Part shown: piece after piece, positions 24,502 to 34,428 of the stretch
Layout of the letters: every line of letters begins with the position of its first letter
Numbering within the stretch: position 1 is the stretch's first letter
DNA from: Acidobacteriota bacterium
GTDB lineage: Bacteria; Acidobacteriota; Terriglobia; Terriglobales; Acidobacteriaceae
Direction of reading: 5' to 3'
Assembly: GCA_013285705.1 (NCBI GenBank)
Contig: JABDHA010000041.1
Coordinates: 1-34,853 of the forward strand
DNA: 34,853 nucleotides
Program-made: the position numbers and the translations under genes
Notes under the pieces: model-generated
Database searches by the model: none
What the model saw: the letters and a program-made list of their open reading frames with translations, nothing else
What the model was told of the DNA's origin: nothing

Positions 24502-26571
24502 TTACATCTTGCCTCCCTTTGTTCCATCGTCTGCCACATCCGGAGGCGTAGGGGATGCTGGAGTACCAATCTGCACGGGGCTGCCGGAGGATGCGCCACC
24601 GCCGCTGTTGATTCGCACCATCATACCGGAAATAGCAATTCCGGCAGCACCCATAGTGAGAAAACTGTCGCCGGCTTTAAGGGAAATCTCCGTGCCACTC
24701 TCGATAATCAGGCTCGTACTCGCTTTGATGTAGACGGACCCTGCGTCGAGATAATACTTTCCTTCAACCTGTTCTCCCTGATCTCCCCCCACCTTCAGGG
24801 AATAATTTTGACCTATGTTTTCCGTACGATCTGTTCCGATGTCGAGATCAGCTTTTTGCGCTACCTTTACCACATGGTTGGCCTTGATGTTCGTCTGCCA
24901 ATCTTCTGTAATCTCGTCATAGCGGCTACCCTTGACGATGAGTGAGTCCTTGCCGCCAACGTACCTCCGGTGATCGTGTTCCGCGCGATGGTCCATATCC
25001 CTCTCCGCATTCAAAAATATCTGTTCCGATCCCTTGAGGTCCTCGAAACGAAGCTCATTTGCATTCGCCGTGGTGCCGTTTTTCGACGAACGAGTCAGAA
25101 TGCCGGAGCGCGTGTATTCAGACTTCGGATCGTACTTCGGCATATTGGTCCCGTTATAGACAGATCCCATAACAATCGGCGCATCCGGGTCGCCTTCGAT
25201 GAAATCGATCAGTACCTCATCGCCAATTCTCGGCCAGAAATATGTTCCCCAACCTTTACCCGCCCATTGCTGAGCCACCCGCAACAGCGTATTGTCAGGC
25301 GTGTTGGGCGGACGCGTTCTGTCCCACCAGAACTGCACACAGACTCTCCCATATTTATCGAGATAAGAATCGTCACCGGCGTGGGTCACAACCCTGCCAG
25401 TGACCACTCCGTTCACTCGCGGCTTGGGCAAGGTTTTTGCCGTGCGATACGGCTGGGTAAAGGGCCGAGCGTAGAACCTATTGCTATAAGGGTTCTTAGA
25501 TGGTCTGCTCAGCTCCGACCGGTAGCCGGGTTGCTGCTCCACGTGATGCTCTACCCGTGTCAGCAGATATTTCATGTTTTTCTCCGTCTGCGGATATTCG
25601 GTGAGCTCAAAGGTAAAACCTGCCTGCATTGGACTGGCTGTCGAGATTCCGTGGCACTGGATTGAGTGCGCGTCGGCAATGTCTTTCTCGACATTCTGAA
25701 ACTGCGTCTGCAGTTGCGGCTTCCTGGGATCCGCACCCTCGGTCTTCAGATAGGCTGAGGCTGAATCAGAGTAGTCATACACCTCGTGCGAGTTCTCACC
25801 CATGAGCGTAGATGACTTTGCCGTCTGTGGGCTGGCATGGGAGACGGAGTAGGTTATAAAGCGATAATCCCAGCTAGTGTGTTCGCCTGTGATCAGCGTC
25901 GAACGTGAAGCGAACTCATAGATGATCGGCTCATAAAAACTCAGCTGGTCTTCAACCGTAGTGCCATATCGGAATTGGCTGGCCACGGCGCATTCGGTAA
26001 GATGGCTTGCCGTATCGGTGAGGACCATGATGTGGTCCGATGCCGTGTGAGTGAAGTAATAAAAAATTCCATGTTGCTGCATCAGACGTGAAACGAATTC
26101 AAGATCTGTTTCGCGATACTGTGTGCAGTACTCCAGCGACATGTATGAGCCTTGCGTCTCCACCATGGGCGCAATGCTGTATGGCGCAAGTACCTGCTTG
26201 ATGATATCGAGCACCGTCTTATCCTGGAAAACGCGTGTCTGCTTATTGAGTGAGAGCAGCCACAAGGTCGGCACAATGCGTACACGGTACAAATTGAAAA
26301 AGCTATCGCCCCCGGTCGCCTCCAGGCTGGCAACAATACCGTTGAAATATCGCAGTGTGCCCGTGTCAGTAACCTGCAGGCTCATGGTCACGCGCTTCCC
26401 AACCAGGGCTGACGGATCGACAACCACATCCGGCTCCGTCAATAAATCGGCAGAGAAGTCAAAGAGCTCTGAAATTTCTTCAACACCGCTCCATGACATT
26501 GCCAGCAGCGTATTTGCTCCCAGAGGACTGGTAAAGGAAAGAATCCGATTTGTTTGTGTATAGCTTGACAT
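24502..26571 (-). CDS. vgrG: Type VI secretion spike protein VgrG (TssI)
   Basis: A 689-residue spike protein that trimerises at the tip of the Hcp tube and is propelled into target cells. The gp27-like part spans about 1-380 (ISELFDFSADLLTEPDV, YCTQYRETDLEFVSRLMQQH). The gp5 OB-fold follows at about 390-490 (GRVCVQFWWDR, WPRIGDEVLIDFIEGDPDAP). The beta-helix spans about 520-650 (ELRFEDLKGSEQIFLNAERD, DRTENIGQNYSLKVGGDQGE), then a short Gly/Ser/Pro tail. Length is close to unadorned VgrGs, with no added effector domain. It sits 26 bases after clpV and just before the PAAR gene. Confidence 0.95.
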   Translation of the reverse strand: MSSYTQTNRILSFTSPLGANTLLAMSWSGVEEISELFDFSADLLTEPDVVVDPSALVGKRVTMSLQVTDTGTLRYFNGIVASLEATGGDSFFNLYRVRIVPTLWLLSLNKQTRVFQDKTVLDIIKQVLAPYSIAPMVETQGSYMSLEYCTQYRETDLEFVSRLMQQHGIFYYFTHTASDHIMVLTDTASHLTECAVASQFRYGTTVEDQLSFYEPIIYEFASRSTLITGEHTSWDYRFITYSVSHASPQTAKSSTLMGENSHEVYDYSDSASAYLKTEGADPRKPQLQTQFQNVEKDIADAHSIQCHGISTASPMQAGFTFELTEYPQTEKNMKYLLTRVEHHVEQQPGYRSELSRPSKNPYSNRFYARPFTQPYRTAKTLPKPRVNGVVTGRVVTHAGDDSYLDKYGRVCVQFWWDRTRPPNTPDNTLLRVAQQWAGKGWGTYFWPRIGDEVLIDFIEGDPDAPIVMGSVYNGTNMPKYDPKSEYTRSGILTRSSKNGTTANANELRFEDLKGSEQIFLNAERDMDHRAEHDHRRYVGGKDSLIVKGSRYDEITEDWQTNIKANHVVKVAQKADLDIGTDRTENIGQNYSLKVGGDQGEQVEGKYYLDAGSVYIKASTSLIIESGTEISLKAGDSFLTMGAAGIAISGMMVRINSGGGASSGSPVQIGTPASPTPPDVADDGTKGGKM

Positions 26572-26597
26572 GTCTTAGCTCTCATCCCAGTCACTAT

Positions 26598-29270
26598 CTA
26601 CGCCTGCGCCAAGGCTTCTTCGTGCTCCGGAGCATTCCATAAGTAAGTGAACTCCCCGTTTTCCGCTGCTCCAACCGTGATCCGCTCCAATGCCTCGCCT
26701 TCCACCATGCGCGTCAACAGCTGCCGAGAGATTTCCGGGAGCATGGTGTTCGAAAGCAGATGATCGACATTGCGTGCACCGCTTTCAACCTCAATGCAGC
26801 GTTGCTTCACCAGGTCTACCAGGCTTTCGTGGCAAGTCAGCATTACACGATGGTTCTCTAAAAGGCGCTTCTGGATTCTGCTCAATTTCAGACGAATAAT
26901 CTGCTTCAGCACTTCATCGCGCACCGGATAGTACGGCACTACCAGCGTGCGTCCCAGAAACGCTGGCTTAAAGATTCGATTCAGCTCCGGACGGATTGCG
27001 GTCACCATATCAGTTGGCAGCGGCGCCGTATCCGGATCCGCAGTCAGCTTTGCGATCATGTCACTGGCAGCATTCGTCGTAAGCAGGATCAGCGTGTTGC
27101 GGAAATCGATCCCACGCCCCTCGCCATCTTCCATGTACCCCTTGTCGAAGACCTGAAAGAAAAGCTCCAGAACATCTGCATGAGCTTTCTCGACTTCATC
27201 AAGCAACACGACAGAATAGGGCTGACGGCGAACAGCTTCGGTCAATACTCCGCCCTGTCCGTAGCCAACATATCCTGGAGGTGCTCCTTTCAACGTGGAA
27301 ACCGAATGCCCCTCCTGAAATTCAGACATGTTAATGCTGATCAGGTTGTGCTCACCACCGTAAAGCAATTCTGCCAGCGCAAGAGCAGTCTCCGTCTTGC
27401 CCACGCCGCTTGGACCTGTGAGCAGGAAAACACCGATAGGTTTTCCTGGATCATCGAGATTGGCGCGCGATGTCTGCACTCGCTGTGCAATTGCAACCAG
27501 CGCGTGGTCCTGGCCGATGACGCGCTTCCTCAACCCGTCTTCCAGGCTCACAATCATCGCAATCTCGTCATCGAGCATCTTGCCCAGTGGAATTCCCGTC
27601 CATTCGGAGATGACTTCGCCGACGATCTGACTATCGACGGCAAGATGCGTGAGTGGGGTGCGCTGCTGCAGATCGCGCAATGTATTCTGCAGCTGCGTGA
27701 GCTGCTGCACTGCTGCCAGGCGATTGTTCGCCGTGCCTTCCATCTCGTCTTCCAACCGCGTGCGCAGCGCCTGAATTTGCTGCACCAATTGGTTCTCCTG
27801 TTCCCAGCGGGACTTCAGCTCATTCAGCTTCAACTGCGCTTCGGCGAGCCCTGCTTCAATCTCCGCAAGCCGCTTCTCATGGGGCGAACCAGTTGCCTGC
27901 TCCCGCGTTAAGACGCGCTTCTGCGCTTCAAGAGCCATGACGCGCCGGTTGATCTCTTCCATCGCCGAGGGGCTGGCATTTTGGCTTAAGGCTACGCGCG
28001 CACATGCCGTGTCCAATACGCTCACGGCTTTGTCCGGCAATTGGCGCCCAGCAAGGTAGCGATGTGAGAGCCTCACGGCCGAGGCCAGGGCTTCGTCCAT
28101 GATGCGGACACCGTGGTGCCGTTCAAGCGAAGCAAGAATGCCGCGCAGCATGGCCTCGCACAATGCCTCAGAGGGCTCTTCGATCTTCACTACCTGGAAC
28201 CTGCGCGCCAGGGCGGCGTCTTTTTCAAAATACTGCTTGTATTCCGACCACGTGGTTGCGGCGATCGTCCGCAGTTCGCCGCGAGCGAGCGCAGGCTTCA
28301 GGATGTTCGCAGCATCGCCTTGCCCCGCCTGTCCTCCAGCACCGATCATGGTGTGCGCTTCATCGATAAAAAGAATGACTGGCTGCGGAGATGCCTTTAC
28401 CTCCTGCACCAGGCCTTTCAAACGGTTTTCGAACTCGCCTTTCACGCTCGCTCCAGCCTGTAAAAGCGCAAGATCGAGGCTGTGCAATCGCACACCGCGA
28501 AGTGCTGGAGGCACATTTCCACTTGCGATGCACAACGCCAGGCCTTCCACCACCGCCGTCTTGCCAACGCCTGCCTCGCCGGTCAGAATCGGATTATTCT
28601 GACGCCTGCGCATCAGCACATCGACGATCTGGCGAATTTCGCGGTCGCGGCCAATGACTGCATCCACGCGGCCTTCCCGCGCTTCCTTCGTAAGGTCTGT
28701 GGTGTATTGATCGAGAAAAGGAGTCGGTGTCGCCACGCTTCCCTTTTCTCTCTCTTCACCCTCCGTTGCTTCTTTAGATAAAGCGGCTATCGACGTTTCA
28801 TTCGAAGCTGCGACGATCCCGTCGAAGTCTTTGCGCAGTGCTTCGAGTGAAACCTTCTGCAGTTCTTTGCTGACATCGTGCAGCAGACGCGACAGCCCAT
28901 CTTCATTGAGAAGAGCCATGAGCGCATGTCCTGTACGGATCTGTGTTGCCTCGAAATTGAGCGTCGCAATCGACCATGCTTCGGAAAACATTTTGACCAG
29001 CGACGGACTGAAGGCTGGTCCACGCGTGTTGCCGGTCTTCAGGCGATCGAGACTCGCGCGCAATTCTGCTAGCAGACGTGGGCGCTTCACGCCGTAGTGC
29101 TCTAAGATCAGCGCGATATCGGCATCTTCCATCTCAATTGCCTTGGTCAGAAAATGCTCAATCTCCACCTCATAATGCGTGCGCGTGACGCAGAGGCCGG
29201 CTGCGCTCTCCATGGCCGACCGCATGGTATCGTCGAATTTTCCTACCAGCGACTTCAAACTCGAAATCAT
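26598..29270 (-). CDS. clpV: T6SS sheath-disassembly AAA+ ATPase ClpV (TssH)
   Basis: An 890-residue hexameric AAA+ unfoldase that strips contracted TssB/TssC sheaths so the system can reload. An N-terminal Clp-N domain covers about 1-150. AAA-1 has Walker A GEAGVGKT (231-238) and Walker B VILFIDEAH (298-306). The coiled-coil middle domain lies between about 430 and 540 and carries many Leu/Gln heptads. AAA-2 has GPSGVGKT (619-626) and VVLLDE (687-692). It has the T6SS-type features rather than ClpB ones (short middle domain, start MISSLKSLVGKFDDTMRSAM), and the T6SS neighbours settle the call. It lies 17 bases after tssG. Confidence 0.95.
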   Translation of the reverse strand: MISSLKSLVGKFDDTMRSAMESAAGLCVTRTHYEVEIEHFLTKAIEMEDADIALILEHYGVKRPRLLAELRASLDRLKTGNTRGPAFSPSLVKMFSEAWSIATLNFEATQIRTGHALMALLNEDGLSRLLHDVSKELQKVSLEALRKDFDGIVAASNETSIAALSKEATEGEEREKGSVATPTPFLDQYTTDLTKEAREGRVDAVIGRDREIRQIVDVLMRRRQNNPILTGEAGVGKTAVVEGLALCIASGNVPPALRGVRLHSLDLALLQAGASVKGEFENRLKGLVQEVKASPQPVILFIDEAHTMIGAGGQAGQGDAANILKPALARGELRTIAATTWSEYKQYFEKDAALARRFQVVKIEEPSEALCEAMLRGILASLERHHGVRIMDEALASAVRLSHRYLAGRQLPDKAVSVLDTACARVALSQNASPSAMEEINRRVMALEAQKRVLTREQATGSPHEKRLAEIEAGLAEAQLKLNELKSRWEQENQLVQQIQALRTRLEDEMEGTANNRLAAVQQLTQLQNTLRDLQQRTPLTHLAVDSQIVGEVISEWTGIPLGKMLDDEIAMIVSLEDGLRKRVIGQDHALVAIAQRVQTSRANLDDPGKPIGVFLLTGPSGVGKTETALALAELLYGGEHNLISINMSEFQEGHSVSTLKGAPPGYVGYGQGGVLTEAVRRQPYSVVLLDEVEKAHADVLELFFQVFDKGYMEDGEGRGIDFRNTLILLTTNAASDMIAKLTADPDTAPLPTDMVTAIRPELNRIFKPAFLGRTLVVPYYPVRDEVLKQIIRLKLSRIQKRLLENHRVMLTCHESLVDLVKQRCIEVESGARNVDHLLSNTMLPEISRQLLTRMVEGEALERITVGAAENGEFTYLWNAPEHEEALAQA

Positions 29271-29287
29271 GATGCGTTTCCTTCCTT

Positions 29288-30325
29288 CTATTGCAGAACG
29301 TAAGTAGCTTCGTCAGGATCACGGTGAAGCGGCTTCACCTTCAGCCAGCTCTCGTATCCAAGCCGCGGGCTTTCTTCCGTCTGAAGTACCGTATACGGAA
29401 CCTCTTCCCGCGCAAGAATCAACTGGACGATAAAATCAAATTGCCGGCGCGAGTAGAACGTTATCCAGGCTTCCAACTCCTTCTGTCCGCGCGCTCCCGG
29501 CAAGAACTGGCGATACCGCTTCAGGGGCATGGGTCCAAGACGCAGAGTCATTGCGCTCTGCTGGTTCCAAACCTCATCACCTACGACTGTGCCCATCCCA
29601 AGGCACTCGGAGAACGAGAATGCCTCCCGTAGGAATGTCTGTTGCGCAATGGGCAATCGCTCCCAACCTCCGGTGAATTGCCGAATCTCTACCGGCACGC
29701 GAAAGTAGTGCTCCAACACCTGCCGCAGTCCTTCCGCCGAACGCACCTGGTTGCCAACGATGCCTGCGTAATAAATCGCAGCTTCATCGGGAATCGCCAT
29801 GCGGTTGCGTAGCTCGGACGTCCCCAGGCCAACGATGTCATACAACCGCTGCGTGATCTCGTCATCGTGGTGTCCGCGCATCTCATATGCAATAAAGAAG
29901 CGGTATTTCTTCCATGCGCGATAAAAGAGGGAGACAATACGGTGGTTGAAAATGTCGAAGAACTCAAGCGTTGCCTTGTCCTTGGCGCGCTTGCTCTCCA
30001 GCAGAGCCGCTGTATATGGCCTGGGCATGGGCCCATTCACTACATTCAGACCCATAAAATTCACTTCCAGCCGCCCGGGCTCATCGTCTTCCGCTGTGTA
30101 GCTTTGAAGCTCGCTCGCCGGAAAGGTGAGGGAAGGCAGCGCGGAGAAACGCACTATCTCATCCGATGGCGAGACGAAGATACCCACGGGCTTACGCTCT
30201 GGATAGAGCCGTTCCACCAACCGCACCATCTGGAAGAAGCGGAAGCTGTAAGGCTCATCTTCCATTAGCTGGACCAGCCGCTCCTGAGCTACATCACTAC
30301 CTGACTGCCCGTTCTTGGAGGCCAT
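29288..30325 (-). CDS. tssG: T6SS baseplate subunit TssG
   Basis: A 345-residue baseplate wedge protein of the VasB/ImpH family. Recognisable blocks are EPYSFRFFQMVRLVERLYPE (about 25-44), VRFSALPSLTFPASEL, the conserved VNFMGLNVVNGPMPRPYT, and LLEHYF..PVEIRQFTGGW. It partners TssF, TssE and TssK to form wedges around the VgrG hub. Its start overlaps the end of tssF by 37 bases, a common arrangement that supports coupled translation. Confidence 0.95.
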   Translation of the reverse strand: MASKNGQSGSDVAQERLVQLMEDEPYSFRFFQMVRLVERLYPERKPVGIFVSPSDEIVRFSALPSLTFPASELQSYTAEDDEPGRLEVNFMGLNVVNGPMPRPYTAALLESKRAKDKATLEFFDIFNHRIVSLFYRAWKKYRFFIAYEMRGHHDDEITQRLYDIVGLGTSELRNRMAIPDEAAIYYAGIVGNQVRSAEGLRQVLEHYFRVPVEIRQFTGGWERLPIAQQTFLREAFSFSECLGMGTVVGDEVWNQQSAMTLRLGPMPLKRYRQFLPGARGQKELEAWITFYSRRQFDFIVQLILAREEVPYTVLQTEESPRLGYESWLKVKPLHRDPDEATYVLQ

Positions 30326-32133
30326 TCGCCCAGTACCTCCTTTCTCGTATTGGTTCTTACCGAAAGCTGGGAGAAGCTGTTCATCGAGACATACAAACCA
30401 AGAAAGCGATCCATCACCGCGGAAAACAAATAAGCTCCGCCCCCTGCAAAATGCGATTCATCGAGTTCAATCTCTACCCGAGTGCCACGTGCCGCAACGC
30501 TGCCGAATTCGCTCTGCATCAAGGCAATGTGCCGTCGGCTCTGCATAGAGAGAATGCCGTTGATCTGTTTGTCCAGGTGTGGCGCGCCGGTAAAGTTGTG
30601 AATGCGGAGAATCTCCCGCAGCGCGGGCAATCCCGTTTCTCCCAAGGACAGATGATTGAGCGAAAGCTGCGAGATCAGCTGCCATATTTGCCCGGCACCA
30701 GCAGGTGGCGCATACGTCGCTGTCGGACGGTGCAAAGCACGGATGGTACCGATGCCAGCACCCGATTCCAATTCGAGATCGCCCTGTTCGTCTCCAAAAG
30801 TGAGTTTCGAAGGCAAATTGTGATTGGTGCATGTGCAGCGGACGGTCAGTATTTCTGCATTCGGCTCGATCATCAGGCCATCGCGATCGACAATCGATAA
30901 ATACATATCCGATGGCCTGCGGTCATCGACCAGTGACTGCCTCCGGCTCGACTTCCAGAAGATATGTTGCTCATCCGGCAATGGGTCAAAACGATGTTCA
31001 AAGAGAGGGCGTATGGAGACCGAGCTACGGCGCGACGGATTCGTCGCCGTCACCGACTCGACCGAATAAGTTTCTGTCATCTTTTGATGCCGCGTGTTGG
31101 GAATGATGGGATACTCGTGCCGCGCCTGGGTTACAAGTATCGGTTCTGCCGTCTGCTCGAAGAGGTTTACGATAGGAGTGCATCCCAGACGCATCGTCTG
31201 CGCGGAAACTCCTACTTCGAGGGCTTGCGAACGCTCCGGTTGATCAAACGCCGACAGGTAGAAGAGAATTTCAAGCTCTTGTGACTGCATTGCGGAAATG
31301 GCTTGCTGCAAGCCCTCCAGGGCGAAGAAGAGAAACTTTTCAGGGAAACTGAAATACTCCTGCAACAGCCGATAGCCCTGGAAGGAACGCGGCGTGTACT
31401 GCAGCAGGCATTCATCTGCAGCAAAACCTAATGGGCGCAGCGCGTCACGACCCAGCGCCACAGTACCTGCATCATGAGCCTTGTTGGGATTCCGTACCAG
31501 CACCTGGATCAGATTGCGAGAAAGCAGCTCATACAGCGGCAAGACAAGATTCTTCTCCCCAGCAAGGTAGAAATTCAGCCGGTCCAGCTCCAACCTTGAG
31601 AGAACGACATCCTTATGGCCTTTCAGCACGACGCGCACCACTGCAACCGCGTCATTGACACGAGCCGGCGTGGGAATCTGTTCAGGACGCCGCCAAGTAC
31701 ATTCAGTCACGTCGACCGGCCAAAGCTCCACAGGATAACCGGTGCGAAATCTGCATGGCATTCCATCCACGGTATTCCGCGTTCGCAGTTCGCTCCCGCC
31801 TGGGACCTTGATTGAGGTGGTGGCGCTCGTAAAACTACCGTCCAACTTGAATTCAGCCACGGACATTGCCGGAATCGGCCGTAGGTAATGCGGATAAACA
31901 ACGTCGAGAAACCCTTCGGTTAGTTCGGGCAAATCATCATCCAAGCGAAGATGGATCCTCGCAGCAAGGAATGAGAATGCCTCCAGCATCCGCTCGACAT
32001 GAGGGTCTCCACAGCGGTCGGATTCCAGCAGAAGCCTTCCCGCCACTGCGGGATACTTCTTGCCGAACTCATCGCCCATCTGGCGCAGGTAGCCGAGTTC
32101 CCGTTCGTATACTTCCAGTAATCGTTGCCGCAT
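30289..32133 (-). CDS. tssF: T6SS baseplate subunit TssF
   Basis: A 614-residue protein of the VasA/ImpG family. The N-terminus reads LLEVYERELGYLRQMGDEFG and LTEGFLDVVYPHYLRPIPAM, both signature blocks. The C-terminus contains GGAYLFSAVMDRFLGLYVSM, then SFSQLSVRT. Two TssF copies and one TssG make each baseplate wedge. Only two bases separate it from tssE upstream, and it overlaps tssG downstream. Length is typical for the family. Confidence 0.96.
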   Translation of the reverse strand: MRQRLLEVYERELGYLRQMGDEFGKKYPAVAGRLLLESDRCGDPHVERMLEAFSFLAARIHLRLDDDLPELTEGFLDVVYPHYLRPIPAMSVAEFKLDGSFTSATTSIKVPGGSELRTRNTVDGMPCRFRTGYPVELWPVDVTECTWRRPEQIPTPARVNDAVAVVRVVLKGHKDVVLSRLELDRLNFYLAGEKNLVLPLYELLSRNLIQVLVRNPNKAHDAGTVALGRDALRPLGFAADECLLQYTPRSFQGYRLLQEYFSFPEKFLFFALEGLQQAISAMQSQELEILFYLSAFDQPERSQALEVGVSAQTMRLGCTPIVNLFEQTAEPILVTQARHEYPIIPNTRHQKMTETYSVESVTATNPSRRSSVSIRPLFEHRFDPLPDEQHIFWKSSRRQSLVDDRRPSDMYLSIVDRDGLMIEPNAEILTVRCTCTNHNLPSKLTFGDEQGDLELESGAGIGTIRALHRPTATYAPPAGAGQIWQLISQLSLNHLSLGETGLPALREILRIHNFTGAPHLDKQINGILSMQSRRHIALMQSEFGSVAARGTRVEIELDESHFAGGGAYLFSAVMDRFLGLYVSMNSFSQLSVRTNTRKEVLGEWPPRTGSQVVM

Positions 32134-32135
32134 AA

Positions 32136-32600
32136 CTAACCTATCGAATACGTCCCACTTGCTAAGTCCAACATAGTGTCGAAGGAAACCGTTTCTGCGC
32201 CTGGATGCACGGGAATAGTTGCCTCAATATGTAACCGAACCTCGCGGCGAAGCAGGTCCGGGCCGCCTTCAACTGAAACCGTTACATCGCGCAGGCGCGG
32301 CTCATACTCCACGACACATTGCTGCACCGCTCGTTGCAACTCCAGGGCATCTACGCGAGAGAGCGGCGTGATGCTATTCAGGTCCTCTAATCCATAATTG
32401 ACCACCGAACTACGCGCCGCCGCGTATTCATCAAGCTCTCGGGTAAGCGACCGCCGCGTGTTCAGCAACTCCTCCAGATCTCGCCGGATCGATTCCTTCA
32501 ACATGCGCAGTGAAGCCGCATGCGTGGCAGGAAACTCTTTCCTCTCACTGAGCCGATCCAGGACCGACAATGTCACAGGCATTTCTCTTGCGCGCGCCAT
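32136..32600 (-). CDS. tssE: T6SS baseplate subunit TssE (gp25-like)
   Basis: A 154-residue homologue of phage T4 gp25, which links the baseplate wedges to the first sheath ring. Family blocks seen are VLDRLSE near the N-terminus, LEELLNTRRS, SVVNYGLEDLNSI and the C-terminal LRREVRLHIEATIPV, where an Arg/Glu-rich beta strand forms the sheath handshake. It is tightly packed with tssA (9 bases upstream) and tssF (2 bases downstream). Confidence 0.95.
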   Translation of the reverse strand: MARAREMPVTLSVLDRLSERKEFPATHAASLRMLKESIRRDLEELLNTRRSLTRELDEYAAARSSVVNYGLEDLNSITPLSRVDALELQRAVQQCVVEYEPRLRDVTVSVEGGPDLLRREVRLHIEATIPVHPGAETVSFDTMLDLASGTYSIG

Positions 32601-32609
32601 TGAATTCTC

Positions 32610-34415
32610 CTATGCCTGTGCCTGCAGGCTCAGCGCCCGCACTGGATCGATCTGACAGAGTCGCGCCATCAGCGATCCGCACTCCGTCTTCGATTCCTCT
32701 TTTTCATTAAGCGATTGCAGCAGCATGGCAATCACTTCGCCCACGAGCGATGGTCCTTCCCATAATTCCAGCCGGTACTCATCCGCTTCGACCAGCAGCT
32801 GCCGTAGCAAATGAGAAGCCATTGTTTTTTGTCCGCGCGACAGAGACAAGCGCGCTATCTGTAACCGCCGTTGAAAACTGATGCGGCGCGATCCATTGGC
32901 TGCAGCGTCCTGCATTAACAACTGCACCGATCCCATCAGGTCTCCCTTTGTTGCCAGAACCTCAGCCTCTGCGAATACATCTGGCTCTTTTTGTCCAGAT
33001 TCCGGCACTTCCACACGTATCGTAATCGGAACTGGTGCTGGTGCGGCTTCTTCGAGCGCCACAGCCACTTCTGGTACCGGTGCAATTTTTTCTGCGTCGA
33101 TCCATTCCTTCGTCTCTTGACTTGCCACCGGCGTGTCATCGTCAAAGACTGAATTCACAATCGAGCCATCTCGCCGGAGCATGACTCGCACTACATCCAA
33201 TACCGAATCCGCGATGGCCTGATGCCCTGCTGCGCGGCTTGCCGCCCATATGTAGCGATGAAGATCGAGCCAACCAGCATGGGGGAATGCCAGAGCGTGC
33301 AATGACTCTTCGAGCAGTAATTGTCCATTGCCTTCGCGGCTGGTCTTCTTCAGAGTCATGCGCAGCTCGGTCGAAGGCGGCTGTGCTTCCGTCCCGGTAG
33401 TCCCGGCGTGCAATGCTCCCAGCAACAAGTAGGGAACAGGACTGGCAGGCCTCTCTTTTGCGAGATAAGCTGCATTTCGCCTAACCTGCTCCACCGCCTG
33501 CTCCCATGATTGTGACCCTGCATCCGATATGACTGGCGGATCCGCCACAGGCACGGATTGGGTGGATGATACGTCAATGGCCTGGATTGGCGCATGGACC
33601 GGTACTTGCTCCGGCGCCATCGCAGTCTGAATCAGCTGCTGAATTTCAACTTGCGCCTCAACAACTGGCTCCGGCGTGGCGGGCACCGGATCAGGCTCAA
33701 GCTCCCGCTTGGCGCGCAACAGGGATGAAACCAGGTTATACACTTCATCGATCGCCGTTCTGATCTTGACGAATGATGGTCCGTCATCGCGGTACGTCTC
33801 ATCACAAAAGAGATACAGCTTCTCCAGTGATTCGCGTACCATCACCAGCTGACTTTCCATCGCGATATAAAAAGCCTTGCCGGCCGCTTTCAACGCTACA
33901 TCCAACGCCTCAGCCACTGCTTGCTCAACCGTCGCGCCAGAGGCCGGCGTGCGCACTGCTTTGTAGTCGCGATAACTTACAGCCTCAGCGACCACCGGCA
34001 GTTCATACACAAGAGTCGCGTAGCGCTCCATCGCCCATTGCAATGGCGCGGCACGCATACCGAGATCACCGTCCTCTATCTCTGGATAAAGCGTCTCCCA
34101 AAATTGCTCTTGTAGTCCGATTAGCAGATCAAGGATTGAAGACACGGCACTCAAGCCATTCACCTTGATGAGCGCCTCTCCCAGCCAAACCGCCAGCCAA
34201 AGATCCTTGCTGCGCGTTATCAGCGCTTCGCGTGAAAGCGATGCGACGCTCGGATAATCCGCCTTCTTCGTCTGCCTGGTCCACTGACCGACCGGAAGAG
34301 ACGCGTCGTCTTCCGAGCGCGCCTCCGCGATCTGGTCGTACACAGGATCGTAGCGAAGACTCTGGCCCGCTGGAGCTTCTGGTTTAATCGGATTGAGTAA
34401 TTCCGAAACAGACAC
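32610..34415 (-). CDS. tssA: T6SS cap/priming protein TssA
   Basis: A 601-residue protein with the ImpA N-terminal domain (about 8-130: LNPIKPEAPAGQSLRYDPVY, DLWLAVWLGEALIKVNGL, LQEQFWETLYPEIEDGDLG), a Pro/Val-rich linker (about 240-310), and a C-terminal helical VasJ-like domain (about 480-600: LQIARLSLSRGQKTMASHL, LELWEGPSLVGEVIAML). TssA organises baseplate and tail-tube growth. The C-terminal type present here matches the VasJ-like subclass, and its neighbour is a TagJ-like gene. It begins 13 bases after the tagJ stop. Confidence 0.93.
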   Translation of the reverse strand: MSVSELLNPIKPEAPAGQSLRYDPVYDQIAEARSEDDASLPVGQWTRQTKKADYPSVASLSREALITRSKDLWLAVWLGEALIKVNGLSAVSSILDLLIGLQEQFWETLYPEIEDGDLGMRAAPLQWAMERYATLVYELPVVAEAVSYRDYKAVRTPASGATVEQAVAEALDVALKAAGKAFYIAMESQLVMVRESLEKLYLFCDETYRDDGPSFVKIRTAIDEVYNLVSSLLRAKRELEPDPVPATPEPVVEAQVEIQQLIQTAMAPEQVPVHAPIQAIDVSSTQSVPVADPPVISDAGSQSWEQAVEQVRRNAAYLAKERPASPVPYLLLGALHAGTTGTEAQPPSTELRMTLKKTSREGNGQLLLEESLHALAFPHAGWLDLHRYIWAASRAAGHQAIADSVLDVVRVMLRRDGSIVNSVFDDDTPVASQETKEWIDAEKIAPVPEVAVALEEAAPAPVPITIRVEVPESGQKEPDVFAEAEVLATKGDLMGSVQLLMQDAAANGSRRISFQRRLQIARLSLSRGQKTMASHLLRQLLVEADEYRLELWEGPSLVGEVIAMLLQSLNEKEESKTECGSLMARLCQIDPVRALSLQAQA

Positions 34416-34428
34416 AGCCTTTTACCTT

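Noticed and set aside
24970-25665. A 231-codon open frame on the plus strand opposite vgrG
   Set aside because: It is a shadow of the VgrG gene, with an Arg/Val/Ile-rich translation typical of antisense reading.
27180-27911. A 243-codon open frame on the plus strand opposite clpV
   Set aside because: It is antisense to conserved AAA+ coding sequence, its translation has no recognisable family features, and the opposite strand explains the codon pattern.
30166-30900. A 244-codon open frame on the plus strand opposite tssF/tssG
   Set aside because: It is antisense to two well-identified baseplate genes, with no domain resemblance and no supporting start site.
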